A DNA stretch of 64,000 bases. Origin: Bugulina stolonifera (Eukaryota; Bryozoa; Gymnolaemata; Cheilostomatida; Bugulidae). Numbering within the stretch: position 1 is the first letter of the stretch; every line of letters starts with the position of its first letter. Below the pieces are notes generated by a model that searched no databases, was not told where the DNA came from, and saw nothing but the letters and a program-made list of their open reading frames with translations. This document shows positions 44,963 to 56,137 of this stretch, one piece after another. Location: contig OW285191.1 of NCBI GenBank assembly GCA_935421135.1, forward strand, positions 12,093,700 to 12,157,699, read 5' to 3'. The translations under genes and the position numbers were made by a program.

Positions 44963-46103
44963 ATGTCTGAAATGAGTATAACCAAAAGAAAGTGTTCATT
45001 ATATTGTAGTGTTGCTAATCGTTCTTTATGTTGTAGTATGTCTGGAGAGAAGAGAGCAGCCAGCTTCGGCTGCTCGTTCTGTCAATCGGAAGACCATCCC
45101 ACGATGTCGTGTCCAATGGCCAACTGTATAGCTTGTGGGTTAAGAGGGCACTTGTCCACAGTCTGCCCTAGTCCCTGGTGCCGTTACTGTCACCAGCTAG
45201 GTCACAAGCAGATTGCTTGTCCTACAAAGATGCAGAAGGGTAAGAGTATTGCTACTGAAAGCACTAGCAAAGTTTCTACTGTACAACAGGGGAGATCCTA
45301 CTCCCAGGCGGCAAGCCAGGCCACTGGTAGCACAGCAGTATCATCTGCTACCAGAGCTGAAAGGTCCTTTGCTCAAGTGGCCCAATGCTATAATGAGGTT
45401 CCCGAGATGATTGACCCCGGTCTAACCTTGGTCGATCGTGTCAAGGAAATGGTGGCCGACATGTCCAGGTTTAACCAGCTGGCCACCCCCAAGTACTACG
45501 ATGACCAGTTGGCTGATCTTGAGGCCAGGAAACGTGAACTCGATGCTGAGTATAATAGGAGGTTGGCAGAGTTGACGAGAGAGAGAGAGGAATAACCTCT
45601 TGAAGGATTGAGAAGAGGCTAAACAACTTTCTGGCCCTCCCAAGAGAGTTATGGAGGCATACAATGAAATTGAGGTTGCCAGAAAACGCCGAGTCGTGGC
45701 TACCACCACCAACCAGGGCACTAGTAAGGCGGGTGGAACCAGCAGAGTAGAAAGTTCTGACAAATCTAGTGAGGCTAGCTGTGGTGGAAAGAGCAATGAG
45801 AATGAGAAAAACGGTAAAAAGGAAAACAGCTCAGTGAACGAAGCTAAGGCTGACACTGTGGTGTCTACGGGTCTCTCGGTGGATGAAGTTCAAACTGACA
45901 CTGGGAGCTCCTGGGTGACTGAGGCGTCGAGGAACCTCAGGAGTCGGGGGGAAGGTCCTGATCTGACAATGCAAGACCCTGAAAGCCTTTTGGCAGAGTC
46001 AGGTGAGCAGGTCGGAGGGACTGGTACTTCAGGCCCTGGAGAGAGTCTGAGCGACCTGCTGGATGAGGTCAGCGAGGAGGAAGGGGGACAGTCTAAGGGC
46101 TAA
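44963..46103 (+). pseudogene. Three-zinc-knuckle Gag/ORF1-like gene, one frame break
   Basis: ATG 44963 (or 45038, repeating the same GTAGTATGTCTG context) opens a 210-codon frame with three perfect CCHC knuckles: CSFCQSEDHPTMSC, CIACGLRGHLSTVC and CRYCHQLGHKQIAC, each C-x2-C-x4-H-x4-C. A Ser/Thr/Gln-rich linker and a coiled coil (ADLEARKRELDAEYNRRLAE) follow, then a stop at 45593. Coiled-coil-like sequence continues in another frame, and 45651-46103 encodes an acidic, Gly/Ser-rich tail. AATAAA at about 46244 could end the transcript. It resembles nucleic-acid-binding Gag or LINE ORF1 proteins, but no RT lies downstream. Its relation to the gypsy Pol tail 65 bp upstream is unclear. Confidence 0.6.
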
Positions 46104-46359
46104 GCCGTAGTCGTAAGTTATGACTGTAATGTCTACAAACATTATTGTTTGTTATTTCTAATGTGAATCATATGTTTCTGAACTTACTGTGACCAGGATA
46201 TCGTGTACCATGTAGCAGTAGATATATATATTACTTGTATGAATAATAAAGGCAGTCTAGAATCTAAAAGCCAAGTGCGAGGTTGCTCCTAAAGTGATAC
46301 ATACATATAATAATAAGGCAACATTAAAATGACGATGTCCAATGCATGTCTTGTATTTC

Positions 46360-48802
46360 AGTCTGAACGTTGTGTAATGTCAACTGTATAAATCAATGTA
46401 TGAAGGACAGATACTGCTGCCCTTCATTTGGCTATTTAGAGAAAAGAGAAACGAAGGAGGAAGGGCATGTAATGTGATGCTAGATTACAGTGGTGAAGAC
46501 ACCACCAGACAGTTTTATACGAGTATTTATTTCCCTGGTACACCCAAACCTTGTATTTACTTCAAAAAGACCAGATGGATAGAAGCAACTGCAATCGAAT
46601 ACAGAAATGTTGTTGGTGAGCACTATATTTTTATTCCTAATGAAGAATTTGAACATTATACTTTGTGAGATCTAATTTTTGTTTGTTGTTCTTTTGTATG
46701 CGCTTGATGAATTATAGCATCTATCAAACTCTGTTTTCTCACAGGTGATAGAGCAATAATAATTCAGCTGGGCACTGGAGAGCCAGCCATGTACTGTTCT
46801 CCAACACATGGTGAGTATAATTAAATCACAGGGCATCCTCTATATCTAGGCTGTCAGGGTTAGGTTATGATAAAACAATGGTTTTCCACGGCACAGATGT
46901 TTTATGTTAGCCATTTTCTACAGTAGACCTGCTTTTGTGCTGCACATAGGTTCAAATTTTCATTTAGACGTGCAATATCACTATTAATAGTGATGTAAAC
47001 AGTTTTCTATGGAAACACATGCTCATGTATAATCTACATAATTTTTTTAGCATTTTTGTACCTAAATCTTTGTTTCTTTGTTTAATGCCTGGTACAGTAA
47101 CATTGTTTTAAATTTAAACTAGCAGTTCATTCCAGCAAGCCATAAGCGCTGGTTCTATTTTACGCTACTCTATTCATACACCTACTTTATACATTACAGA
47201 GTCAGTTAGCAGTCCAATATTACTCAAACAGTTGCAGAGTCAGTTGGCACTCATATATTATTATACCAGTCTACAGAGTCAGTTAGTACTCTCTCAAGTC
47301 ATAGCAGCTTCGTAAATAGTGTAAGATTCTTTAGCCTTTAGTTAGTTAAAATCTCACGACCCTTTCCCAATAAGTCATTTGTCCACAATATTTACGTAAG
47401 GAAACCATCTGTTTATGAAGGGACAAAGAAATGTTTATTTGGGAAAAAGAACCCCCCTCTCTAGATGGAAATCACTTCCACAATACTGCCCAAATGCCAC
47501 AAAAATAACTTTCTCTACCATAGATTTACTTGACTGTAGCTATTTTAATATTCTACAAATACAACTACAAATTCAGTTATAAAGCAGCAGACCAACAGTA
47601 AACATGTAATGGTTGGCTCTGCACCATTTGTGTCTTTACAATTTATTATACTGTAAATTAATCAATATTGTATTACATATTTTATCACATCGAATAGCAG
47701 AAGACTGCTAAACTTTACCTAAATACCTAGAAGTCAAAACAAGGTAATAATATTATACATTTATACAATATTTGAATTTATTATATTGCTAAATTTGGAA
47801 TTTATCTGCTAGTATATTTGTGTATGTCGCGAAACATTTACAATTTCTTACTCTATATGTCAGTTATAGCAACAATTTGTAACTCATAAACTCATTTTAA
47901 TCGGCATTTTCAATTTCAGTTTTCACGGTGATTAAATAAATATTACAAACATCATCAGTCGAGACTTCTTTGATACAACTGGGTGTGAGAGGTTACAAAT
48001 AGAGACCAAAGAGGTTAGTCATTTAGAATACGTAATAGTAATACTTTTCTAGTGATTTGTAAACGTTTTATCATACATGTACAACATATTATATGTAAGC
48101 TATCCAGCTCCATATTTTCCCAATTGTGCTTACACTGCTGTTATTGAACTACACCCTTTATATTTTACACTGTTACATTAATTCACTTGCCAACTTTATG
48201 TCAATTTTATTTTATTACTTCTATTTTGTGGTTGCATATTATGTTTCAATGTAAATGCCTCATATTGTTAATCTAGTTCTACATGTCTATGATCACATTC
48301 TTTCATTATTCTATAGTTTTTACCAGCTCACAATAAACAAGAGAAGAGACAAACGATTTCCTGATTTCCTGTGTTAGAGCTGCGTTGAAAACTAAGTCAA
48401 TAATTACGGGGCCAGCTACAAGTGATGTTGCGCTAACAAACTAACAATTTGATATCATAAATGCATGAGCATGTAGTATATTCCTTTCTCCTCTTTGTAT
48501 CCAGCATTACAGAAGAATTGTTGTATTTAAGGGTACCAAAGCAAAATCAAAAGAACTTAGTATATTGAAAATATAGAAATGTCATACTCATGCTGGATTA
48601 ACTTCCTTAACATTGTAAATGTTTACTGTTATCTTTAAAATACTAATATTTTGCAGTTTGACAGCCAAATGAGAGAGCATTTATCACATACCGAGCAACT
48701 GATGAAAGAGGAAGAGTAGATGAGATTCTCCCTTACCCAAAGCTGATCGATTTTGAGAGATTGGATTGTATAGTGATCTACGAGACTGGCATGCTGAACT
48801 AA
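46360..48802 (+). CDS. Unknown multi-exon host-like gene (partial model)
   Basis: Candidate exons: open frame ending at 46615 (with CNVMLDYSGEDTTRQFYTSI and TAIEYRNVV), 46745-46810 (DRAIIIQLGTGEPAMYCSP), 47959-48013 (RDFFDTTGCERL), and 48665-48802 (NERAFITYRATDERGRVDEI, stop TAA). The first two join cleanly in phase 1 (G|GT), and the last two in phase 0. Between the second and third the phases disagree, so an exon is probably missing or mis-called. AATAAA motifs near 49153 could end the transcript. I do not recognise the family; the composition is globular, with two or three cysteines. Confidence 0.4.
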
Positions 48803-49674
48803 TGGATAAGATTTTGCCAGTTACGCAGATTTTAAGAACAAATTTAGGTGTATTCAGTAACTTTGTTCACTAAAATCTTGTCTAGTAGATGTACAATTTA
48901 AAAGTATAATAAGAGAAAATTGTGTATAATAGCTTCATAGTAGTCAAGCAGATAGTAATTAGTATCTAAGAAAAAACTTGCACAACCAAAGTGGGGAAAT
49001 AGATAGATTTAGCAGTTCAAACTTGAAGAAAATTAACGTTAGGCCATACTCTTGCAATATATACTGTGAAGTACATAAGTCTATGAATATTTTGATAGGC
49101 TTGCAATGAGGGTTGTCAACTGATCCAGGTAGTAAACAAGGTGTTTCATTTAAATAAAATAAAGTTATGCTTTTAGTTTACACGAAAGATTACTCCAAGA
49201 CAGAACTGACCCGTTTTAGACTGCAACAGTTGAATGCACAGCCGATATGTTTTGTTCTTGCAGAGACACAAATCGTCACAACACCTAAACGGACTGGAAT
49301 GACAAAACATGTGAGAGAAACATGTGCGCTGTTTTCCAATTCACTCAACAACTGTAAGTACATGATGATCGTACAGTACTTTCACAAGCGGCCATTTGTA
49401 CATGAACTATTTGTCGACTGTCTAGACTAGGTTTATTTGGGTGTTGCAGGCGCATGCTGACTAAAGAGCAAGAGGTTGCAATAGCACGTAGTTTTAGTCA
49501 GCAGGCCACTGAGTGCGATCACGCTCGTCTAGACATACATATACATGGTAATTTATCAATAAAAAGGGTCCTCAGTTTCATATGAATCAGTTCAATTTCT
49601 ATGCTTTTATTTTACATCCAGGTGTCAAACGAGAAAATTACTTGCCATAATCAATTTACGGACAGTAATTTTCA
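48803..49674. other. 3' flank of the unknown gene
   Basis: AT-rich. An 87-codon frame at 49167-49430 lacks splice or family support. No further gene was recognised. Confidence 0.35.
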
Positions 49675-49681
49675 CTGATAG

Positions 49682-50435
49682 GTGATACCGCTGCTGCAGA
49701 CGGCAAACCCCCAGTTGAAGACAGTAGCACAAATCCCACTACTTCGCCAGTCCATAACACCCTGCATGAAAATTTTTATTTAAGTGTAATTATATTGTTC
49801 TTAGTTGATCTGATGACTGTAGACAGCACACTGCCAGTTGAAGATAGTAGCACAAATACAACTGCTTCACCAGTTCATAACACCCTGCATGAACAGTCAG
49901 GTAAATTGACTCTAAAGTATTCTAGTGCATTGGCTGGAATTGGCTTGATTTATTGGTGTATCATAATTATCTCTGCCACACCCAGTTTGTTTACAGAAGA
50001 CTTTAATCCTGTCTTTCTCCCAAACCAATGCCATTGACCTACGCCTAGTTCCACACTGATATTTACTCCAGTGACGAAAATTATCACCTACTTCAAGTGA
50101 TGCCCTTATTTGTCATGCCAGAATAATAGCATTGAGAGACAATCTAGAACATTAAAATATTTATATTGGGTACATGCACACACATGTTTTGTGGATGTTT
50201 ATGGAGAAGCCCTCATTTCGCACATTATTATTTGTCAAAATTATATATGTTTTGTTTCTGACAATACCTACATGAGTGTGTGTAATGCAACATGAATATT
50301 TTCACCTGTATATACTGTTTGTAGTTGATGCCATGACTGCAGACAGCACATCGACTGCAGACAGCGCACTGCCAGTTGAAGATAGCAGCACAAATCAGAC
50401 TTCATCAGTTTATAACACACTACATGGACAGTCAG
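49682..50435 (+). CDS. Duplicated Ser/Thr-rich stalk exons of an unidentified gene
   Basis: Three related exon copies: 49682-about 49770 (PPVEDSSTNPTTSPVHNTLH, donor lost), 49805-49900 (LPVEDSSTNTTASPVHNTLH) and 50325-50435 (LPVEDSSTNQTSSVYNTLHG). Copies 2 and 3 have AG acceptors (TTAG, GTAG), GT donors, lengths of 96 and 111 nt, and symmetrical phase 1-1, so they can be duplicated without frame loss. Following intron sequence (TGACTCTAAAGT) is duplicated too. The composition suggests an O-glycosylated extracellular stalk. The remainder of the gene is not recognisable; the right side is occupied by transposons. Confidence 0.5.
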
Positions 50436-50950
50436 GTGAATTGACTCTAAAGTGTTGATACCAATTATTTCATACATGTATGTTTGTGCAAAGAAAGACA
50501 TTTTTAGCCTATTTCAGGCTGTTTAAGCATCGTACAAGATCGCATGAGAGTTATCCTTCCATGTTTATTTTGCCTTCCATAAAGTAGATAACTCCTAAAA
50601 TTGCACTCTCCCCAATAGAACTTCTTGGTGGGAAATGAGGATGTTGTAGGAAAAGGTTGATAACTTCAAAGTAAAAAACCCATAGGGTTTTTAATGATGA
50701 AATGAGGACTCGATGTGAACTCGTCTCTGGTTCTACCTACAACACCCCAGCACAAAATAGCAACTCCTCCAGTGCACACTACACCTGCTCCTGATCCCTT
50801 GGACCCTGAGGCTGAAGTGAAGGCCCAGTTAGCCAATGTAACCCCCAGGATCCATTTCTGTAGTAGCCCGGGAGCTGGCCCTACAACGCCTGGCAAACTA
50901 GTAAAATTGCTAAATCCATGTACATGTATGTGTTTATTCTAACAGTTAGA
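50436..50950 (+). other. Spacer with a Pro/Thr-rich frame
   Basis: A frame at about 50715-50930 reads TTPQHKIATPPVHTTPAPD and later RIHFCSSPGAGPTTPG. It could be an exon of the stalk gene or the start of the piggyBac-like ORF. No clear splice pair was found. Confidence 0.25.
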
Positions 50951-51161
50951 TGACTGTGCAGAGGCCGAATTCAGCGACCAAGGGGCAGCTCTAGGGGTGC
51001 GAGAGGACATGCTAATACAGGTCATGTCAGAAGGGGCAGAGGCCGAAACAATAATCAGGACAGTTCCATACAAGATTGGGCTGAAGTTGGAGAACCATTA
51101 TTCTCTCCAGCAACACAACCATTTACTTCGGACCATGGCCCAACTCATAACGTCAGTAAAG
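50951..51161 (+). pseudogene. N-terminal piece of a piggyBac-type transposase
   Basis: One frame reads RGRIQRPRGSSRGARG and RRGRGRNNNQ, an Arg/Gly-rich leader, then DWAEVGEPLF and PFTSDHGPTHNVSK, resembling the region before the DYF block in PGBD-type transposases. It is cut at 51161 by the LTR and continues at 52734. Confidence 0.5.
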
Positions 51162-52729
51162 TGTGAGAATAGGCAAAAACAATGTCTACAATGTGAAGTC
51201 GTCTTCCCCTATCTGTCAGAACAGAAACTATGCCTTACCTTATATTTGACAGCTCTACCAGCTATGAAGTAAATAGAAAGAAACCACATACACATATGCT
51301 ATGAAGTAAAAAAGAAAGAAACCATATACACATATGCTATGAAGTAAAAAGAAAGAAACCACATACACCTAAATGCTATGAAATCTGACAATGTGACAGT
51401 TGCAAGTCGTAGTTATCGGCACAATAACAACGTCAGAACAAGCCCTCATATTAATAATCCCTTCCATAATACCCAACCCCTCAGTAATAACTATAATTAG
51501 TAGTAGCACAGTGACATTTTTAGCTAGCCAATGAAATTCCTGTAAATTGACATATAGAAGCTCCCATGACAACTTGGTATAGTCTAAATACGAAGTTTTC
51601 TGATATTATAAGACACGTGTCTATTTGCTATCCTTTTGTTAAGTCGCACTTGTTTTGGTATTATTCTGCTTGAATTTTACTGTTGATATACATTGTACGT
51701 ATATAGTTTGAGAAGAAATCTGAATATGTTGGACTGACAAGTCGTCCTGTTGGTATATAGTATCGCTGAGTAAGACTTTTATCTTTATATTTATCTTTAT
51801 CTAACTTGAACTTGTATTTTGTGTTTGTCTGTATTATTGTGGAATATGAATGGAAGTTTAATCAAGATGATTGTTGTAAGTCGCTACGTCTTTGTCTGGT
51901 TATATTAATAGTTTTGAAACGCTAAGTATTGATATATATATATATATTGTTTAGAACTTATGCTAATTGTTAGTTTAAATAAAATAGTTTTGAAGAAAGA
52001 TTGGAAGCCGAAATAGTATTGTGATACTTGGTCTAAGAAATAATAATTCAGCGTTGTAATTGGTCATGATATAAATGTATTAGAAAGGAACTTGATTGAA
52101 TACTTTGCACATAAATTTACTTGGGCGTATAAGAATTGTTGTGGGATACTTGATACGACTTGACTACATAGATAGATAAATACAGCCTGAGTAACTTGAC
52201 TTGAGTAATATAACATTGGAAATTGAAGCAGCGAAATTACTTGGTTACCTTGGTGATAAGGTAGAGAATTGTTCCTGGAATATACACGTTCGTATTGCAT
52301 CGGATTATGTGCACTGCCTGCTCGGTGAGCATATAATAATAGTAATTATCCTAGTACCTATATTGTTAAAGTCTTGTCTTATTTTATTGTCGGGTACCTA
52401 TCAATACGAGGTCCTTGTCCACGTTGTTTGACTTTCTGGTTTGCTGTGCTGTTTGCCACGTGTTTGGACAGACTGCTCTGGATCTCCTGACGAACCCCGC
52501 ACCTTGTCATTCTAGACGATAACCCCTTTCTGTCTGTTCTAAGTATCATGACTAGTCGATGAAGTAGAAGCTAAAAAGGTAAGCCTATTCGTATTTTAAG
52601 TCCGTGTTAGTCTACAAAATAAGGTAAGTAACCCTCTAAGTTAGGAATAACCTCAGTCAACTCATAATTGGTATATTAGTTGGTGGCCCTATTATTATTC
52701 CTATATACCCCATATAGCGTGCCATCACA
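51162..52729. mobile_element. Solo LTR, 1568 bp, inserted in piggyBac pseudogene
   Basis: Starts TGTGAGAATAGG and ends CCATCACA, with 5-bp inverted ends TGTGA/TCACA. It is flanked by AAAG at 51158-51161 and 52730-52733, a perfect 4-bp target duplication. The piggyBac-like coding sequence is present on both sides, which independently supports the boundaries. Inside are a 38-41 bp tandem repeat (51263-51385) and AT-rich sequence, but no retroelement genes. The family is not recognised and it is unrelated to the 665-733 bp LTRs. Confidence 0.78.
51263..51385. repeat. 38-41 bp tandem repeat, three copies
   Basis: Units of GCTATGAAGTAAAAAGAAAG plus AAACCACATACACATAT lie inside the solo LTR. Confidence 0.85.
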
Positions 52730-52733
52730 AAAG

Positions 52734-54292
52734 ACATTGGAATAGTTTTGGTTGATCTTTGACAAGGTGTTTTATAACAGTGTAGCCCATGAGACAAATG
52801 TGTGCTTCAAAAAGGTTTCCACCTCAGCAACCCAATCCACTTCACCCTTATGAAACCTCAGTTCAACCTGGTCGCCTACCACTGCAACCGAGATAAAAGG
52901 CATTTTTAGGCATCGAAATTCTGATGGGAATAATTGACCTTCCAGATTATAGAGATTATTTTAGCTCAGACGTTGTGCTGACCACACCCCAAATGGTTAA
53001 CACAAATAAATTTGGGGCGGTCTTGAAACAGCACCTGCTGTCGACGCTGGTATAGCCTGCGTCTTTTTACGGATTCTTGTCTTTTTCAAAGCAGTCCCTT
53101 CTTCCTAAATAATAGATGACACTCTCTTGCTTGCCGACTGGGCTCTGCACCTCGATTAGCCAGGCTACTGCGCACTGGAGCCCTCATCACTGATTGTTGG
53201 TGTTTTTAAAAGTGTATTTTTAATTAACGAGGAGACAATAAATATCAAATATCAAAAGAATAGGTAGGGATACCTTAGCCGGTTATTCACTTATGTGAAC
53301 ATCACCTTGCCAGCCAAGACAAACTTGCCAAGGTTCAAAAATATATGAACCATGTTCAAGAAAGATTTTTAACATTGAATAAACCTGGGCTCAAGTTGTC
53401 TGTAGATGAGGCCACTATCAAATTCAATGAGAGGTTGTTGATCAAACAGTACAACAAAGCCAAACCTGAAAATGGGGCATAAAAGTGTTTATACTCAATG
53501 ATTCTGAGAATGGATGCTGCCATCGGAAGCATAAACGACCCTAACCAAAGAGGTCAAGGGTGTGCCATTATTTTTGAACTGGTGGACAACTAGGTAGACT
53601 GCAATAGAAGGCTTTACCTTAACAACTGGTTCGATGGGTAGCAGTTATGTAAAGATTTTCCAGCTTGAAGGACTTATATATGTGGCACTGTAAGGAAAAA
53701 CCAAGTGAATGCTGATGCCAGGCAAGACAATAAAAAAGACACTACAACATTTTCAAAGAGATGTTATTCTCTCTACCCACCGGGGAGGGACAAAAGAGAT
53801 GTACATAGGCTACATACTTGCTTTGGTAGCACTGATGTTGAAGGCTGGCGTGACCGGGTGAGGACTAGTAAAAAACCAAATCCTGTGGTTAAATACAATA
53901 AGTACATGGGAGGCGCGGATCGATTTGATCAATTGAAATCATACTATACTGTACGCCGATATGGTGAAAAATGGTGGAAATAATGTGTTCTTGGCTTTGG
54001 CAAACTTCTCTCTGGTGAACAGTCATATTCTGTGGAAGATGACTAGGTCAATGGAGGACAGTCGCCTCAAATCACTAAAAGCTTACAAACTCGAAGTAGC
54101 AAGAGGGCTAATTGGTGGCTTTAGCAGCAGAAAGAGACGCTCAGCAGCTTGCAAGCATGTAGAGCTCATTGTGTTGTTTGCATGAACCAGGGGCAGCAAG
54201 CACCCTCAGGGGGTGCAAAAGAAACAGTGTATGGCTGCACACGCTGTGCCTCCAATGTGTGCAAACCACGTTTTATTAGCGAACGTACTCAA
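52734..54292 (+). pseudogene. piggyBac-type transposase, heavily mutated
   Basis: Fragments in order: LIFDKVFYNSVAHETN and WSPTTATEIKGIF (N-terminal part of the catalytic module), KPGLKLSVDEATIKF (first catalytic Asp region), YICGTVRKNQ, then VKYNKYMGGADRFDQLKSYY and RRYGEKWWK, the hallmark block after the third Asp. The end has CVVCMNQG and YGCTRCASNVCKP, matching the C-terminal cysteine-rich zinc-binding domain. Several stops and frame changes separate them. piggyBac enzymes cut and paste at TTAA sites; the element's ends were not located. A solo LTR separates this part from the N-terminal piece at 50951. Confidence 0.85.
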
Positions 54293-55578
54293 AAATATTA
54301 TTTTCCTTTATTTTATTTGCACTACACATTTTATATAGCATAATATGTTATTTGTTCCGAAAGCTCATACCATGGTCTAAACTGCATGAAATTATTGTTC
54401 ACATCCCTGTATTTTATCTACATTTTTGCACTTGATGCATTTTTGTCGTTGAAGCCAATAAAAAATAGTAATTATAATATCCATTGTTTATTGATAAGCA
54501 ATAAACTCAATATGAAACCATGGAAAGTTATGATGGTGCTGAGATCTGTGAATTGGCTGGGACATAAATTCTAAATCAGGTTTGGCATATCTTTGGCCTA
54601 TCCCACGATGATGGACTCGACAGCTGGGAAGCTATGATGGCGCTAAAACTAATGAATTGGTAGAAACCTAGATCTAATATCAAACAGGCCCGGTAAGATC
54701 TTTCATTCATATCAGGATGACCGATTGGCATGATCAAGGAAAATCCAATCGAGAAAAACCTGTGCTCATAATTCAATGTATTAGGTCTCAAAGTACCCAC
54801 CGAAGCCAAAAAAAGAATAGTCCACTTTGACCGGGCGACTGACTGAAAAACACTTGCCTTTGATCAAACGACAGATTCTGTGCAAGTATGTCCATATCAG
54901 ATCTGAATATAATAGATAGATATGAATAACATCCTTGCTGGCAGCAATAGAAGATTATCTGGCTGAATGTATTAAGAAATGCAACTTAGCCTTGGTTAAA
55001 AAACTGAATCTAATGGAACTATGTGCATGGCAGTTTTGATAAAATGCACCCGACTAACCTGAACGTAGTTTAATAAAGTGAGACTTCTATTTCTGAACTG
55101 CACACTTGCAAATAATTGGCCCGTATAGTGAAACTAGTAATCCTGTTAGACGTTATTATGGTCATCTATCAGGATTCATCAACAGGAAACTACTACATGT
55201 ACATGTAGTATCTGTGAAGGCATCATACCTGACTATCTGCACGGTACCTATTATTACAATACACTCACATGTGCAATGACTAGAATGGACTGGAGTTACC
55301 CACACTTGACTAACTGATATTACAATGGTAATCAAGTTCATCATAATAGCCAATATACTATACAAGACCTGATTGGCCAATACTTTTCATATATTATTTT
55401 ATTAGCTTTAAAATATCATGCAGTATACTGTTTCATGGAGTTGAATTTTAGTAAGAGAAATAAAAGGATCCAATATTATCAGTGCGCATAAATATAGCTA
55501 TTATTATTATTCTAAAAACGTACGTATTATTCCAAGACTATTCGTCCCAGATAGACAAAAGATAGTCAAAAGGCCTAC
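54293..55578. other. Spacer without recognised gene
   Basis: AT-rich; short frames (54386-54574, 54576-54809) without support. Confidence 0.4.
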
Positions 55579-56136
55579 ACTGTGAGTCCACAGTTAGACA
55601 CGGCAGTCGTCCATATATAGCCCACATGAATGTCCGTATAGTACTGCGCATACTCAGACATACGGCCATAACATTTGGTCCCGCAAACCGGATTCTCACC
55701 TGGCAAGCCTAATAATATAAATTATGGCAACAACGTGGGAGGGCGCGATTGAACAATTAAAAACAGAATTTGAGCAAAAACTAGATGCTCGATTAACACG
55801 AGTCCATGAAGACGTAAACAACCAAATTCAAGACCTGAAGACAGAAACCAGGCAAGCTGCTACACAACAAGCAGAGTATTTCGAAGAGAAACTGGAAGAG
55901 GTAGGACACACCATCACCTCAACTGTAGTAAAAAAGATGGAGGAGTTTATGAAAAGATTTGAGCTGAAGTTGGAAGGTACGACGAGCAGCCCGGCGAGCA
56001 GCCCGATAAGACGAGTAGATGCCAGTCCTAGCCTCCACAGTCTACGCATAGACGAGGCTGACCAAGATGCAGAACACACAGTTCACGTGAATGTCCGTCT
56101 AGTACTGCGCATACCCAGACATACGGCCATCACATA
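55579..56136 (+). mobile_element. Internally deleted LTR retrotransposon
   Basis: A block GAATGTCCGT(A/C)TAGTACTGCGCATAC, ending ACGGCCATAACA, occurs at about 55628-55674 and, as a near-identical copy ending ACGGCCATCACA, at about 56088-56136. The first copy is followed at once by TTTGGTCCCGCAAACCGG, which looks like a primer-binding site next to a 5' LTR. The second copy would be the tail of the 3' LTR, so most of the interior and of the 3' LTR is deleted. The left LTR start is not certain. Confidence 0.6.
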
Positions 56137-56137
56137 A
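55724..56137 (+). pseudogene. Gag N-terminus of the deleted LTR element
   Basis: ATG 55724 lies 50 bp after the putative primer-binding site. The first 100 residues are strongly coiled-coil (EQLKTEFEQKLDARLTRVHE, YFEEKLEEVGHTITS), then a Ser/Pro linker (TTSSPASSPIRR). From about residue 118 the frame runs into LTR sequence, so the C-terminus is not original. No zinc knuckle or pol remains. Confidence 0.55.

Noticed and set aside
51400..52700. Possible protein-coding gene within the 1.57-kb insertion
   Set aside because: Only short frames without domains; the segment is bounded by LTR-like ends and a target duplication.
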